Assembly: GCA_041395725.1 (NCBI GenBank)
Contig: JAWKZW010000001.1
Coordinates: 4,718,501 to 4,782,500 of the forward strand
From: Gammaproteobacteria bacterium
Lineage (GTDB): Bacteria; Pseudomonadota; Gammaproteobacteria; Pseudomonadales; Pseudohongiellaceae
Direction: 5' to 3'
DNA: 64,000 bases
The position numbers and the translations under genes are program-made. Shown here piece by piece: positions 49,339-59,685 of the stretch (its first letter is position 1; the number at the start of each line of letters is the position of its first letter). Under the pieces are notes generated by a model that was given only the letters and a program-made list of their open reading frames with translations, was not told the DNA's origin and searched no databases.

Positions 49339-52300
49339 CTAGAACGACCACCTCGCTCTCGCGTACCAGCGTCGACCGCGGGCATCGAATACCGATGCAT
49401 CGTATGTATTACGTCGGAACAGCGGAATATCCTCGTCAGTCAGGTCGATCACACCCAGAGAGAACTGAGTCTCTCCCAGCGCCAGATTGGACCAGCGCAT
49501 GGTGTAGCTGTACTGCAAATCCCAGGTGTCGTAGCTTGCGACCTTTGGCTTGGCGAAAGCGGCATCAAGCGGATTACGGGTCGGGTTGGCGAGGTAATCA
49601 TCGTGGCTGAGTACCTGATAAGAACCGATATGACGATTAAAAACAGAAAGACGGTGATCATCACGACTCCAGCTGAAACTGATGGTTCCTCTGTTGTCTG
49701 GCACTTCCCGCACAATATTCTGTTCGCCGTCTACACCCGCGGCGTCGAACTTGCCAGTCTCCTGCAGGCCAAGCTCCAGACCAGGCACGTCTTTGACCAG
49801 ATATTCGTCAACGTGGGTGTACTCAATACCGACGCGGAACCGACCCCAATCGTTGTCCCAGCTGTAGCCAGCACTGACGTCGATACCCTGGACTTCGATA
49901 TTACCCGCATTGACCGCCGGCAACACGATGGTTGTCAGTCCCGCATTCTCATCATTCACTGTGCGCTGGATGCCCGGTACCACGTAGGCAGCCGGATTCA
50001 CCACACAGTTGCGGCGATCGTCATAGGTGGACGGATCGTTTGGATTACACGCGATGGGCTGACCATCCGGCCCCCGGCCATCCAGCGGGATGCTGTCGTT
50101 CAGGATAAAGTTATTGGGATCCTGTACCGCCGCGTTGAATGCGGCGATTTCAGGATTCAGCGCCGCCCGCGGAATCAACGGCAGCACACGGTCTTCCACC
50201 TCGAAACGCCAGATATCGGCACCGAGACGCAGGCCGTCAAAGGCTCCGTCAGGAGTCCATTGAAAGCCGATATTGTAGGTATTGGCGTTTTCGTTACCCA
50301 GATCCGGGTTCGGTGCCCCGGAGGTAAAGGAGCTATTGGCGATCCCGTTGTCATTGGTAGCAGGCAGCAGACCGGCACGCACGTCCTGATTCCGGAGAGG
50401 ATCCAGCACGGTCGTGGAGAAAGCCTCAAATGCCTGGTTTACAACCCCGATATTGGGTGCCCGGAACGACTGGGAAAAAGAACCGCGCAGCAGCAGTTCT
50501 TCGATCGGCCGCCAGCTTAAGGCAACCTTCGGCGAAATATCGCTGCCAATATTACCGCCATAGTCCTCCCAGCGCAGGGCAACCTGGGATTCCACATTGG
50601 CCGCGAACGGCAGGGAGAACTCTACAAATGCCGCATTGATACTTCGGCTGTCATCGAAGTTGAAGATACAGCTGGCGCACTCCAGATTATTGGTAATTCC
50701 CTCTTCGAACTGATTGGGTGTCGCGAACAGATCGCCGCCCGGAAAGGGTGCATCTCCGTATCCTGTAATAACTGTCAGGCCTGGTTGATTGATTGCCGGT
50801 GCCCTGCCTGAGGCATCACGTTCCCGGCGCTGCACGCCGGCTGCGAACTGGGCGGTACCGCCGGTCATTTCGAACAGCTCACCGGAAACTATCGCGTCGA
50901 AGACCATCAACTGGTTACGCTTGTCGGCGCGCTTGATGCGGGTGGACATCCAGTCCAACAGCTCCTGGGAATTGGCCAGGTTGGGGTCGGTCAGCGCAGT
51001 CAGAAACGGATTGAAGAACTCACAGCCGCCCTGGCCATGATTAGTACTGGTCAACGCCAGGGAGTAGGACTCCCGTGTATTGAGGATATAGCCCGGAAAC
51101 ACAACATCGAACAGCCCTGCAAGGGGCGCGAAGCTGGAGACACCCAGGAAATTGGCATCGGTTGTACCATTCGGCGTACAGTTGGGGCCGCCAAGGCCAT
51201 TGATGGCCAGTTCCGTCCGGTCTCTTTGCAGTGTCGCCACATTCTGTTCGATACTGGAATCACTCCAGGACAGACTGACATCGTAATTGAACCGGCGATC
51301 GTCAAGGGCGGTGAATTCGCCGCGCAGCCCAGTTTGCACGCCCGACGAAGTATTTTCAGTGGTCAGGTCGTCATCAGTACGAGGCCAGCCGGTCAGCACG
51401 CCACTGCCATACCAGCCGAAACCCGGGCCCCCGTTTGCCGCCAGAATTGGTGCATTAGTGGGTAATGGCGCCACACCATTGCCGAAGAAGCTGGAAAGCG
51501 CGCCGAGTGTAGTAGGATCAAGAAACAGATGGGTAGAGCGGGAAGAAGCGGTGCCGTCCCACTCTCGAATCGTTTCCGTATCGGAATATTGGAAGAACGA
51601 GTAGAACTCCAGTGAATCACTGAAGGTGTGCTCAAAGCTGGCAGCGGCACTGGTGCGTTCCTGACCGATAGCGATGAACTGATTGTCCATATTATCCTCG
51701 ACACAGGTTCCGCTGCGTCTGCCAATGCCGCTGTAACGGTTATCGACAAAGAAGTCACCCTGATTACCGGCGAGCTCGTCACACAGCGGATCTACATAGA
51801 CGACGCCCCGCAGCCCACTGAAAGCCTCGCCCAATGCTGCGCGCTCGGCCTTATTCTGGGCAGTAAGATCATTATCGATGTACCGGGATCCAGCTGCGGT
51901 AAAAGGATTACCCAACACACCGCTGACGCTGAATGACCCTACCCGGCCGGTATTGATGGTCCGGTCCTCATCGAAATACTGGGAATCCTCCAGGGCGACT
52001 GGGTCGCGATTGAAATATTCGCCAGACAGAACAAGACGCGTGTCACCATCGTTAAAACTGGTTCCCCAGATACCACTGATGGTTTCCTCATAAGTACTGC
52101 CGGCTTCCTGGATTCCCTGGGTATCGGCATAGAGCTCCAGGCCTTCGAAGTCGGTGCGCATGATGATGTTAACCACACCGGCTACCGCGTCGGATCCGTA
52201 AAGGGCGGAGCCACCGTCAGTCAGCACTTCAACCCGGTCTGTCATGACCAGCGGGATACTATTAAGATCAACAAACTCCTGGCCAGAGCTGCTCACAACG

Positions 52301-52677
52301 GCAGCCGGGGTAAAGCGCTTGCCGTTTATGAGGGTCAACGTCGAGTTACCTCCGAGATTCCTCAGATTGACCGAGGCCGTACCGGATAGCTGGCCGGCAT
52401 CGTTGGTGCCCGCCACACTGGTATCGGACCCCTGGTTGACTTCGAGATTTCGAATCACGTCCCATATCTGGGATGCGCCCTGGGCCTCGATACTGGCCCG
52501 GTCGATGACATCCACCGGCGACGGCGCATCTTCCGGCGTGCCCCTGAGATAGGATCCTGTGACTACAACTTCTTCAACTTCATCCTGCTGTGCTACAGCG
52601 GACAACGTCAGGGAAGTCCCTGCAATCATGACTGCTAACGTAAGTGCATTACGCTTGCCGGGAAAGGTATTGCGCAT
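49339..52677 (-). CDS. TonB-dependent outer-membrane receptor
   Basis: 1112 residues. Signal peptide (1-29); TonB box-like EEVVVTGS (35-42); plug domain (about 50-170, with LRNLGGNSTLTLINGKR and GSDAVAGVVNIIMR); large beta-barrel ending in the aromatic Phe of ARARWSF. The plug sequence is of the type often found with oligosaccharide or peptide uptake receptors, but ligand specificity cannot be read. Alone on its strand, with 715 bp of repeat-containing DNA upstream. Confidence 0.92.
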   Translation of the reverse strand: MRNTFPGKRNALTLAVMIAGTSLTLSAVAQQDEVEEVVVTGSYLRGTPEDAPSPVDVIDRASIEAQGASQIWDVIRNLEVNQGSDTSVAGTNDAGQLSGTASVNLRNLGGNSTLTLINGKRFTPAAVVSSSGQEFVDLNSIPLVMTDRVEVLTDGGSALYGSDAVAGVVNIIMRTDFEGLELYADTQGIQEAGSTYEETISGIWGTSFNDGDTRLVLSGEYFNRDPVALEDSQYFDEDRTINTGRVGSFSVSGVLGNPFTAAGSRYIDNDLTAQNKAERAALGEAFSGLRGVVYVDPLCDELAGNQGDFFVDNRYSGIGRRSGTCVEDNMDNQFIAIGQERTSAAASFEHTFSDSLEFYSFFQYSDTETIREWDGTASSRSTHLFLDPTTLGALSSFFGNGVAPLPTNAPILAANGGPGFGWYGSGVLTGWPRTDDDLTTENTSSGVQTGLRGEFTALDDRRFNYDVSLSWSDSSIEQNVATLQRDRTELAINGLGGPNCTPNGTTDANFLGVSSFAPLAGLFDVVFPGYILNTRESYSLALTSTNHGQGGCEFFNPFLTALTDPNLANSQELLDWMSTRIKRADKRNQLMVFDAIVSGELFEMTGGTAQFAAGVQRRERDASGRAPAINQPGLTVITGYGDAPFPGGDLFATPNQFEEGITNNLECASCIFNFDDSRSINAAFVEFSLPFAANVESQVALRWEDYGGNIGSDISPKVALSWRPIEELLLRGSFSQSFRAPNIGVVNQAFEAFSTTVLDPLRNQDVRAGLLPATNDNGIANSSFTSGAPNPDLGNENANTYNIGFQWTPDGAFDGLRLGADIWRFEVEDRVLPLIPRAALNPEIAAFNAAVQDPNNFILNDSIPLDGRGPDGQPIACNPNDPSTYDDRRNCVVNPAAYVVPGIQRTVNDENAGLTTIVLPAVNAGNIEVQGIDVSAGYSWDNDWGRFRVGIEYTHVDEYLVKDVPGLELGLQETGKFDAAGVDGEQNIVREVPDNRGTISFSWSRDDHRLSVFNRHIGSYQVLSHDDYLANPTRNPLDAAFAKPKVASYDTWDLQYSYTMRWSNLALGETQFSLGVIDLTDEDIPLFRRNTYDASVFDARGRRWYARARWSF

Positions 52678-52860
52678 AATATCCCCCTAGATATCTTGTG
52701 GGTATGAACCTAGAACACTGAGCCAGTTTGGACCTGTCTGAGTTTATTGCAAGGGAATGGAGGCTTCAGGGTTATAAATTCTTGTTGATTTTAACTCTCT
52801 CTTTAAATTTCCTATTTTCTTCAATTTTTGCTTTTTTCTGGTCACTTTATAGCGGCTCTT

Positions 52861-52900
52861 TTTGTAATTCTTTTTAATTCTTTTTAATTCTTTCTAATTT
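52861..52900. repeat. 10-bp tandem repeat, about four copies
   Basis: TTTGTAATTC, TTTTTAATTC, TTTTTAATTC, TTTCTAATTT. A period of about one helical turn with phased A/T runs suggests intrinsic DNA bending, about 190 bp upstream of the TonB receptor start. Confidence 0.85.
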
Positions 52901-53131
52901 TTCCACATTCAATTCCAGTCTTTTCAGCCAGCTAAAGCTATATTGGGCGACATTCATCAGGCTATAAACCACCTTGCCATATCCCCCTATATTTATCGCC
53001 ACTATTCCCACTATCACTCTGTGGTTTAGCAGGGCGCGGATGACTGAAGCGCATTGCCCAGTCTGTTTGGCCTCTATTTGCAGAAACAGAGACACCGGTC
53101 ATGCTGGTACCAGCCACTCAGCCGCAGAGGC

Positions 53132-53167
53132 AGCTGGGGGAGCTGGGGGAGCTGGGGGAGCTGGGGG
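53132..53167. repeat. 9-bp tandem repeat AGCTGGGGG, four copies
   Basis: Four perfect consecutive copies. G5 runs at regular spacing could fold as a G-quadruplex on the plus strand, about 225 bp before the HD-GYP gene. Copy number is likely variable between strains. Confidence 0.9.
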
Positions 53168-53392
53168 AGTATAGGCGAAGCCCAAAGATTGCTGCAATAT
53201 TTTGTTCCCAAACCCTTTTCCCCTATCGTCCGGCACTTAAGCAGGCTTTAAACAGGCTTTTCCCGCTCTGCGGTTGTCTGGTCAATGAAAGCCTGTCAGC
53301 GGACTTTCACTGAAACCGTGATTTAAGTACTATTCGCGGATCGCTACTGATAGTTAAAATCACCCCTACTCCCTGATGTACACCGAAATTAC

Positions 53393-54673
53393 ATGGCAGA
53401 CCACCCCCCCAAGACTGATCGCGAGCTGATCAGAGTCAATGCCAACGACATTCGCCTTGGCATGTACATGGCCTATGCTGATCGCCCCTGGCTGGAGACG
53501 CCCTTCCTGTTCCAGGGCTTTCTGCTGGACAACGACAGACTGTTGGAAAAAGTAAAAAAAGAATGTGCCTTCATTTACATCGATAAAGGCAAGAGCCTCC
53601 ATGTCCAGAGCCCCCGGGCACTCGTGAATGCACCAGCCACTCCCCCCCGTAAAAAGTCCCAGATCTCACCAGTGGACAAGCAACGTCTCAAGTCGGCGAA
53701 ACCGGACCGCTATCAATCCGCCAGGCCGGTTGAAGACGTATTCGACACTGCATTCAAAAAGCACCAGGACAACCTGGGAGTTATCAAGGATGTATTAAAG
53801 GATGTGCGTCGCGGTGGGGGGATTAACGTCACTAATGTGCGCCGTTCGGTCAAAGCCTGCGTAACCAGCATCATCGAAAACCCGAACGCCATGCTGTGGT
53901 TAAGCCGCTTGCGTAACCGCGACGAGTATACCGCCGAGCACTGTCTCAACGTTGGGATTCTTGCTATTGCCATGGGACGCCATCTGGGACTGGATGAGAG
54001 TTCACTGGAAAAACTGGGGCTGTGCGGCATGCTGCATGACGTCGGCAAAATGCAGGTCGACCCCGCAGTATTGAACAAGCCGGGCCGGCTCACCGAGGAA
54101 GAATTTGCCGTCATCAAAACCCACTGCCAGATTGGCAAGGCAATCCTTGAAGAAGACAAGGGACTGCCGAAAGAGGCCATCGATGCAGCGTGGGGGCATC
54201 ATGAGCGTATTGACGGAGGCGGTTATCCCCGGGGCGCTAAAGCGAGCAGTCTTGGCTTGTACACGCGGATTATTTCTATCGTGGACACCTATGACGCCAT
54301 AACGACCAATCGCTGTTATGATAATTCCAGGCCGGCGACCGAAGCCATTAAAATTCTGTTCTCGTGCCGGGATTCCCAATTTGACGGCTGGCTGGTAGAA
54401 GAATTTATCGCCTGCCTGGGCATTTACCCGACCGGCTCGTTGGTCGAATTGCGCAGCGGTGAAGGAGCAGTTGTAATCGACAGTAACAAGACCAGCCGCC
54501 TGCACCCGAAAGTAACTATCGTGCTGGATGAGAACAAACGCAGCCGTCAGCCCCTGATTGTGGATACCCGTGAATACCAGGAACACCCCGGTGGGCGGAC
54601 CATCAAATCGGTCCTGGATGAAAACGAATACAAGATCGACCTTGAGTACATCTTTTCACACTTTCGTCACTGA
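53393..54673 (+). CDS. HD-GYP domain cyclic-di-GMP phosphodiesterase
   Basis: 426 residues. N-terminal DUF3391-like domain (about 9-110, RVNANDIRLGMYM), then an HD-GYP domain (about 170-330). Metal ligands and motifs intact: His183, HD at 215-216 (LHDVGK), HH at 269-270 and the GYP motif in HHERIDGGGYPRG. Predicted to hydrolyse c-di-GMP in the cytoplasm; no receiver or membrane domain. Monocistronic. Confidence 0.9.
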   Translation: MADHPPKTDRELIRVNANDIRLGMYMAYADRPWLETPFLFQGFLLDNDRLLEKVKKECAFIYIDKGKSLHVQSPRALVNAPATPPRKKSQISPVDKQRLKSAKPDRYQSARPVEDVFDTAFKKHQDNLGVIKDVLKDVRRGGGINVTNVRRSVKACVTSIIENPNAMLWLSRLRNRDEYTAEHCLNVGILAIAMGRHLGLDESSLEKLGLCGMLHDVGKMQVDPAVLNKPGRLTEEEFAVIKTHCQIGKAILEEDKGLPKEAIDAAWGHHERIDGGGYPRGAKASSLGLYTRIISIVDTYDAITTNRCYDNSRPATEAIKILFSCRDSQFDGWLVEEFIACLGIYPTGSLVELRSGEGAVVIDSNKTSRLHPKVTIVLDENKRSRQPLIVDTREYQEHPGGRTIKSVLDENEYKIDLEYIFSHFRH

Positions 54674-54775
54674 CAGCGCCGGTTATTAAACCGCCAATAA
54701 TAATATTCCGGGACCACTTGCCGGAATCCGACCCTCAGCCCGGTTAATTGTTAAGGAGAGTTGCACAGCAGAACC

Positions 54776-55714
54776 ATGACTACAGAAACTCCCTCGGAAA
54801 AAACTGCCTTTACCAATGCCTATGGCGGATTCTGGACGGATCTGCAGAACAGTCTCGACCTGCTAGCCGGTAAACTGGAACTGGGCTGGATCAGCGAGGA
54901 TGAAGCCAGGCTGCTGCGCGACTGGATCCATAATGGCTACGTAGTCATTCCAAACGCCATACCCGACAACCTGATTGATGCGGTAAACAGTGACATCGAG
55001 CGGGTTCTCAATGCCAGCCCGTCAGTTTGTCGCACGTCGTTCTGGCGCGATGGGAAAAAGTTCTGGGAGCCCGCTGTGAAGGAACACATGCTTGAAGAAG
55101 AGGCCAAACTACTGGATCTTCACATGGTCTCGGAGGCGGCCCGTCGGGCGATCTTCTCAGAGCGCGTCCACCGTTTCTTAACGTTGGTTTTCGAACGGCT
55201 GCCAGTCGCCTTCCAATCCTTGAGTTTCGAGTATGGCTCTCAGCAGCCAACCCATTGTGATATCGCCTTCGTACACGTCAGCTCACCCCGCGAGTTCATC
55301 GCCTCCTGGATAGCACTGGAAGACATAGAGCCTGGATCGGGAGAACTGCAGTACTATCCGGGCAGCCACAGGCTCGGGGATGTGGTTTTTGAAAATGACA
55401 GCGTCTGGGCTGCAGGCGATCTGAGCAAATACAGCGACGGGCTCGATAAGGCCGCCGCGTCAGCAGGCCTGGAGTTGCAGCGCTTTACGCCCTCAAAAGG
55501 CGACGTGCTGCTCTGGAGTTCGGGTCTGTATCACGGCGGGTCGCCCCGGACCAACCATCAGCTCAGCAGAAAAAGCCTGGTCACACACTATTTACCCCGC
55601 GGAAGACAGCCTCAACCGCCGATCGATCCGACACGAATATTTCCCACCAACTATAAGGGGTTTGTCTGCTCTGAAGGCACTCCATTGATGGTGATACAGG
55701 AAAATCCCGACTGA
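54776..55714 (+). CDS. Phytanoyl-CoA dioxygenase family Fe(II)/2-oxoglutarate oxygenase
   Basis: 312 residues from the ATG at 54776; a TTG at 54761 is an alternative, but its spacing to AAGGAGAG is too short. Double-stranded beta-helix fold with the iron triad His160-x-Asp162 (THCD) and His253 (LYHGGS) and a likely 2-oxoglutarate Arg265. The family hydroxylates diverse small molecules; the substrate is not predictable. Follows the HD-GYP gene by about 100 bp. Confidence 0.8.
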   Translation: MTTETPSEKTAFTNAYGGFWTDLQNSLDLLAGKLELGWISEDEARLLRDWIHNGYVVIPNAIPDNLIDAVNSDIERVLNASPSVCRTSFWRDGKKFWEPAVKEHMLEEEAKLLDLHMVSEAARRAIFSERVHRFLTLVFERLPVAFQSLSFEYGSQQPTHCDIAFVHVSSPREFIASWIALEDIEPGSGELQYYPGSHRLGDVVFENDSVWAAGDLSKYSDGLDKAAASAGLELQRFTPSKGDVLLWSSGLYHGGSPRTNHQLSRKSLVTHYLPRGRQPQPPIDPTRIFPTNYKGFVCSEGTPLMVIQENPD

Positions 55715-55783
55715 GAATCCTCAGGTTATTTACCGCAATCTGCTGCGGCAATTAATCAAATGTCCCAGCAATCCCCGGGCTGA

Positions 55784-56521
55784 TTAGAGTTCCCTGAAGC
55801 GGTCTACAAAACGGCGCAGTATGAGTTGCGCCTCCGGCGTTTTTTCATTAGCAACCATAGCGATCAACGCATCAGCCCTGGCGGGAGGAAAATAACCGTG
55901 ATGCCGGTAGGCATTGATTCGCACGGTGAACCCGGCGGCGTCGCCTTCAGGGTGGAACTGGGTGGCATAGATATTGGACTTGAACCGGAACATCTGTACC
56001 GGACAGCTTGCATTACCCGCCAGCAGTGTACAGCCAGGGGGTACGGTGTCACAGGCTTCCTTGTGCCCCACCAGAACCCTTATTGTGCGAGGCAGTCCCT
56101 TCAGCAGCGGATCCTTTATGCCGTCATCGGTCAGATGAATGTCGGTTCCACCCACAGCTTCTCCGTAATGGGTCGAAATGGAGGCGCCACAGTAATTGCC
56201 CAGCAGTCCATTACCCGAACAGCAGCCCAGGAAGGGAAAGTCCCTGGCGGCAATCTGATCAAACAACAGGCCAAAGCCGGCTTCTATGGATTTCTGGGTT
56301 GTGCTTTTGCTCCCCGCCGGGGTGCTCACATCAAAAGGGCTGCCGCCGACAATAATTGCTGAATAATGGCACAGATCAATGCCACCGAACCCCTGCTGTT
56401 CTACCCGTCGTCGCACCACTTCTTTCTCATCCAGCCCTCCATAACGCTTTATGGCTGCCAGCTCGTCGTCTGCGGTGACATCCTCAGGGCGCAGTTGCAA
56501 GATAAGAAACGGTTTAGCCAT
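55784..56521 (-). CDS. Class I glutamine amidotransferase (GMP synthase-like)
   Basis: 245 residues from the ATG at 56521 (MAKPFLILQLRPED); a longer frame to 56593 adds 24 unlikely residues. Flavodoxin-like amidotransferase fold with nucleophile Cys101 in GCCSG and His190/Glu192 in QFHPEGD. Stand-alone members of this group are often misnamed GMP synthases; there is no synthetase partner here, so the amide acceptor is unknown. Confidence 0.85.
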   Translation of the reverse strand: MAKPFLILQLRPEDVTADDELAAIKRYGGLDEKEVVRRRVEQQGFGGIDLCHYSAIIVGGSPFDVSTPAGSKSTTQKSIEAGFGLLFDQIAARDFPFLGCCSGNGLLGNYCGASISTHYGEAVGGTDIHLTDDGIKDPLLKGLPRTIRVLVGHKEACDTVPPGCTLLAGNASCPVQMFRFKSNIYATQFHPEGDAAGFTVRINAYRHHGYFPPARADALIAMVANEKTPEAQLILRRFVDRFREL

Positions 56522-56806
56522 GGCACTTCTGTCAATGTCAGAGGTGATCAGATTGGTTATCAAACGGTTGCCGCATGCTAACAGGAAACTCACCTCCCGG
56601 CAGCCGCGACTTTAGGAACCTTTGATTAATAAGGGAATCGCTCTGGCTTTCTGGCGAGGTCACTGACGAGGCGCCTTGCCGTCGGCCTGTCAAGGCGAGG
56701 CAACGAAGGCAGTGAGTTTGCCTGCAAACCCCTTCGGGTGGAGTTGGGTCTGATGCTAGGGCTCGTGAACCTGTCCTGGCACTTCTGTCCGGGCAGACAG
56801 GGTGGC

Positions 56807-57259
56807 TCAGGCGACGTCAGAAAAGTGCTGTCTACTGCTGGATTCGCCTTGGGAACTTCCCGATTGCGCCTCCACAAACCGATCATAATTCTGGTCGTCT
56901 TTAACGGCGGCGAGTTCGGCCATAAAGCGCACCGAGGCATGCATCTCCTCCAGGGTTGCCTGAAACCGGGTTCCGTCTTCCACCCCCTGCGCACGGGCTA
57001 CCGCCGCGCCGTTCAGTTTACGGATCAGGTCGATCATCCGGTCACCTTCCTCTCGAAGGCGAGAGTACTGACGCTCATTCGAGAAGGCTTTGCGGGCCGC
57101 ACCCCAGACACCAGCCTCCATGACCAGCAGTCCCAGAATCACCAGCATAACCTGTGCCTGCAGACCCGCTGCGTCGACAAGCACAACACTCGCCAGAATG
57201 GTCACTATTCCGACCCCGAACAGAGTCACGTCAATGACTTGATGAATCTTTCTTTTCAT
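56807..57259 (-). CDS. Two-helix membrane protein of unknown function
   Basis: 150 residues. Two membrane segments (about 9-29 and 34-53), then a charged helical cytoplasmic part (about 58-125) that may be coiled coil. No recognised family. ATG start at 57259. The 285 bp between this gene and the amidotransferase gene (56522-56806) hold nothing supportable. Confidence 0.65.
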   Translation of the reverse strand: MKRKIHQVIDVTLFGVGIVTILASVVLVDAAGLQAQVMLVILGLLVMEAGVWGAARKAFSNERQYSRLREEGDRMIDLIRKLNGAAVARAQGVEDGTRFQATLEEMHASVRFMAELAAVKDDQNYDRFVEAQSGSSQGESSSRQHFSDVA

Positions 57260-57390
57260 AGGACTTCTTCACAGCTTTCATGTGCTAAATGAAACTTTAC
57301 GAACTAATCCTAGAGCTGTGCATTAAACCTGTATAGCCCGCAGCCTCGGGAATGCTACCTGGGTCACAGAAGTTCCCGGTTACGAGGAAA

Positions 57391-59544
57391 TCAATCCGGC
57401 AAACGGTAGGCCACCAACGCCCCGGGGAAATCCGTCCGGGAACTGCCTACCTGTACCACTATGTACTGCTTGCCGTTATGCAGGTAGGTCATCATCCCAT
57501 ATTGCCCGGGGGCCGGCAGCGGTACGCTGGCGAGAACCTCACCGGTAAACTTATCCCGTGCATTAAGAGTCAGCGGTGCGTCAGGTTCCATTTGCGCCAT
57601 ACCTTCGCTCAGCGCCCTGGTCTGAACCAGGATGTCCCCCATGGGCATCTGAATTGACCATCCCTCACCTCCGCTATTGGGCACGTCAACACCCTGCAGC
57701 AGAGGATGGTTTCTAATCTCTTCAGGAGCCTCTCCCACCGGCAGCGACCACGCTTTCTCACCCGTGTTCATCTGGTAAGCGGTAAGCTGGTTGTTCATTC
57801 TTTTATAAAGCGTCAAGCCGTCAATTCTTGGCAGACCACCGCCACCGCCCGGCAGCCACGCCACCACCGTCTTCCCGGTGGTTGGCGTACTGTTGGGTGT
57901 CGCCCCGCCAGTACCGGGCTCGGGGTAATTGGGATTGTCACGGTCCACGCCATTGGTCGGACGCATGAACCCCGGGGCCGAGCAGGTTCGTCTATGGGAG
58001 TTAAACATCAGCCCGGTGTCCGGGTCCGCAACCGGCGGGTGGGGAATGACGTTTCCACCCCCCAGACAGCCTACGTTATTGAGAAACGGGTTGTCGTGAT
58101 TCTCGGGCAGCGCAGGCACATAAAGGCCGCCGACCCGGAACTGGCTGAGTATTTCCAGCGCCTGGTTCTTCAAGGCCGGTGTGTAGTCGATAACAAATTC
58201 CTCAGTAATCCCGTTCAGTACAATCGGGTCTACCGGCTCCGGCCAGGTCGGATAAGGCTGGGTCGGTGACGTGTAATTACCGGGCACTTCAGTCTGGATG
58301 ACAGGTCGTTCCTCGATAGGCCAGATGGGCTCGCCGGTCTCCCGGTTAAAGGCGAATACCAGTCCCTGCTTGGTGTTCTGAATAAGAGCCGGTATCTCCT
58401 GGCCATCGACAGTCAGGTTCATGAGAATGGGGGCCGTTGGCAGATCATAGTTCCATTGATCACTGTGATGGATCTGAAAATGCCAGCGCCTTTCCCCGGT
58501 CGCCACATCCAGCGCCAGCACACTGCCTCCGAACAGATTGTCGCCGGGACGATGCCCCGCATAGGACTGCACGGTCGAGGCGTTGGTTACCAGGTAGACG
58601 AGGCCAAGCTCCGGGTCGGCCGAAGCCGGCGCCCAGGTTGACATGTCCCCGGACCAGCGCCAGGCGTCATTAAGCCAGGTTTCGTGCCCCACTTCACCGG
58701 GCCGGGGGATCACATGAAATTTCCAGAGAAATTCCCCCGTTGCCGCGTCGAAACCCATGATGTCACCGGGCACATTCTCGATCCGGGTCTGACCATAACC
58801 GGGCTGGTGCCCCACCAGTACCACCAGCACCCCGTTAACGACTATCGGCGGCGCAGAAGCAGTAACCATGCCTAGTTCCCGGGGGATACCATAATCCGGG
58901 TCGTAGCTGCCTCCGGCTACCAGATAGTCCTGCCAGGGCCCCCAGTCTTCAACCAGGCGCGGAATCAGATCGATTGCTCCCGTCTCAGGAAATCCACCAA
59001 CCGGGAATTCGGCGCCCCAGTTTGCTAACGGACGGCCGGTTTTGGCATCCAGCGCCCAGAGAAAGAATCCCGGCGTGGTGACATAAACCACTCCTCGGCC
59101 GTTGATTTCCGCGTAGGTCACACCCTTACCATAGGCTTGCCGGGGGGACCGCTGATGCCGGATGGTTTCCGGCTCACGGAATGTCCACAGTGTCTCGCCG
59201 GTGGCAGGGTCCATGGCGACAACCTGACGCCGGGGCGTGGCCACCGTGTAGAGGATGCCATCCACATAAATCGGCGTGGAGCGGAAAAAATAATCCAGGT
59301 TGGGGCCGAAGTTGTCACTGCGCCAGATCCAGGCAACTTCCAGCTCATCAAAATTGTCACGATTAATCTGCGCCAGGGGCGACGAACGGGTGTTCCCGGA
59401 ATCACCCCCCAGATAGCGCCATTCACCGTTTTCAGTTCCTGGCAGGCGCTGGGCCGAGGCGGACGAAGTGATCAAACAGAACAACAGCCCCCCAAGCCAG
59501 GTCAGCAGGTTTCGCTCTGCGCGGATAAAACGTGAGGTCATCAT
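57391..59544 (-). CDS. Exported PQQ-type quinoprotein dehydrogenase
   Basis: 717 residues, ATG after AGGAGAAGG. Signal peptide (about 1-31, cleavage after ASA). Eight-bladed propeller with tryptophan-docking repeats: WRYLGGDSGNTRSSPL, MDPATGETLWTF, LDAKTGRPLANWG, FDAATGEFLWKFHV, LDVATGERRWHFQ. No CxxCH, so it carries no heme of its own and would need a separate electron acceptor. Related to periplasmic glucose/alcohol dehydrogenases; substrate undetermined. No pqq biosynthesis genes in the window. Confidence 0.85.
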   Translation of the reverse strand: MMTSRFIRAERNLLTWLGGLLFCLITSSASAQRLPGTENGEWRYLGGDSGNTRSSPLAQINRDNFDELEVAWIWRSDNFGPNLDYFFRSTPIYVDGILYTVATPRRQVVAMDPATGETLWTFREPETIRHQRSPRQAYGKGVTYAEINGRGVVYVTTPGFFLWALDAKTGRPLANWGAEFPVGGFPETGAIDLIPRLVEDWGPWQDYLVAGGSYDPDYGIPRELGMVTASAPPIVVNGVLVVLVGHQPGYGQTRIENVPGDIMGFDAATGEFLWKFHVIPRPGEVGHETWLNDAWRWSGDMSTWAPASADPELGLVYLVTNASTVQSYAGHRPGDNLFGGSVLALDVATGERRWHFQIHHSDQWNYDLPTAPILMNLTVDGQEIPALIQNTKQGLVFAFNRETGEPIWPIEERPVIQTEVPGNYTSPTQPYPTWPEPVDPIVLNGITEEFVIDYTPALKNQALEILSQFRVGGLYVPALPENHDNPFLNNVGCLGGGNVIPHPPVADPDTGLMFNSHRRTCSAPGFMRPTNGVDRDNPNYPEPGTGGATPNSTPTTGKTVVAWLPGGGGGLPRIDGLTLYKRMNNQLTAYQMNTGEKAWSLPVGEAPEEIRNHPLLQGVDVPNSGGEGWSIQMPMGDILVQTRALSEGMAQMEPDAPLTLNARDKFTGEVLASVPLPAPGQYGMMTYLHNGKQYIVVQVGSSRTDFPGALVAYRLPD

Positions 59545-59685
59545 GATTGCCTTCTCCTGATGAAGATTATTATTTTCAGTTATTTTCAGGCGCTCCCCGC
59601 AGTGCCCGGGAATCGGCTGGCTTTCCGTGGAGAGTAAAAGCTATTGCCCTCCATGTACAGACAATGGGGACAATAAACTCTGCTC

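Larger units (their letters stand above)
52678..53392. other. Long low-complexity intergenic region
   Basis: 715 bp between divergent genes without a supportable coding region. It changes from T-rich (52770-52905) to G-rich (53130-53170) and carries two independent short tandem repeats listed separately. Promoters of the receptor and the HD-GYP gene should lie at its ends. Confidence 0.6.

Noticed and set aside
49603..50520. 305-codon plus-strand frame within the TonB receptor gene
   Set aside because: Antisense shadow; the receptor frame has signal peptide, TonB box, plug and terminal Phe.
53054..53313. Short frames translating the AGCTGGGGG repeat as Gly-Ala-Gly or Gly-Glu-Leu runs
   Set aside because: Repeat-driven open frames without start signals or conservation.
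54705..54727. ATTCCGG/CCGGAAT hairpin between the HD-GYP and PhyH-like genes
   Set aside because: 7-bp stem without a T tract; too weak to call a terminator.
56626..56994. 122-codon minus-strand frame overlapping the 56807 gene
   Set aside because: Different frame from the better-supported membrane protein; composition is typical of a shadow.
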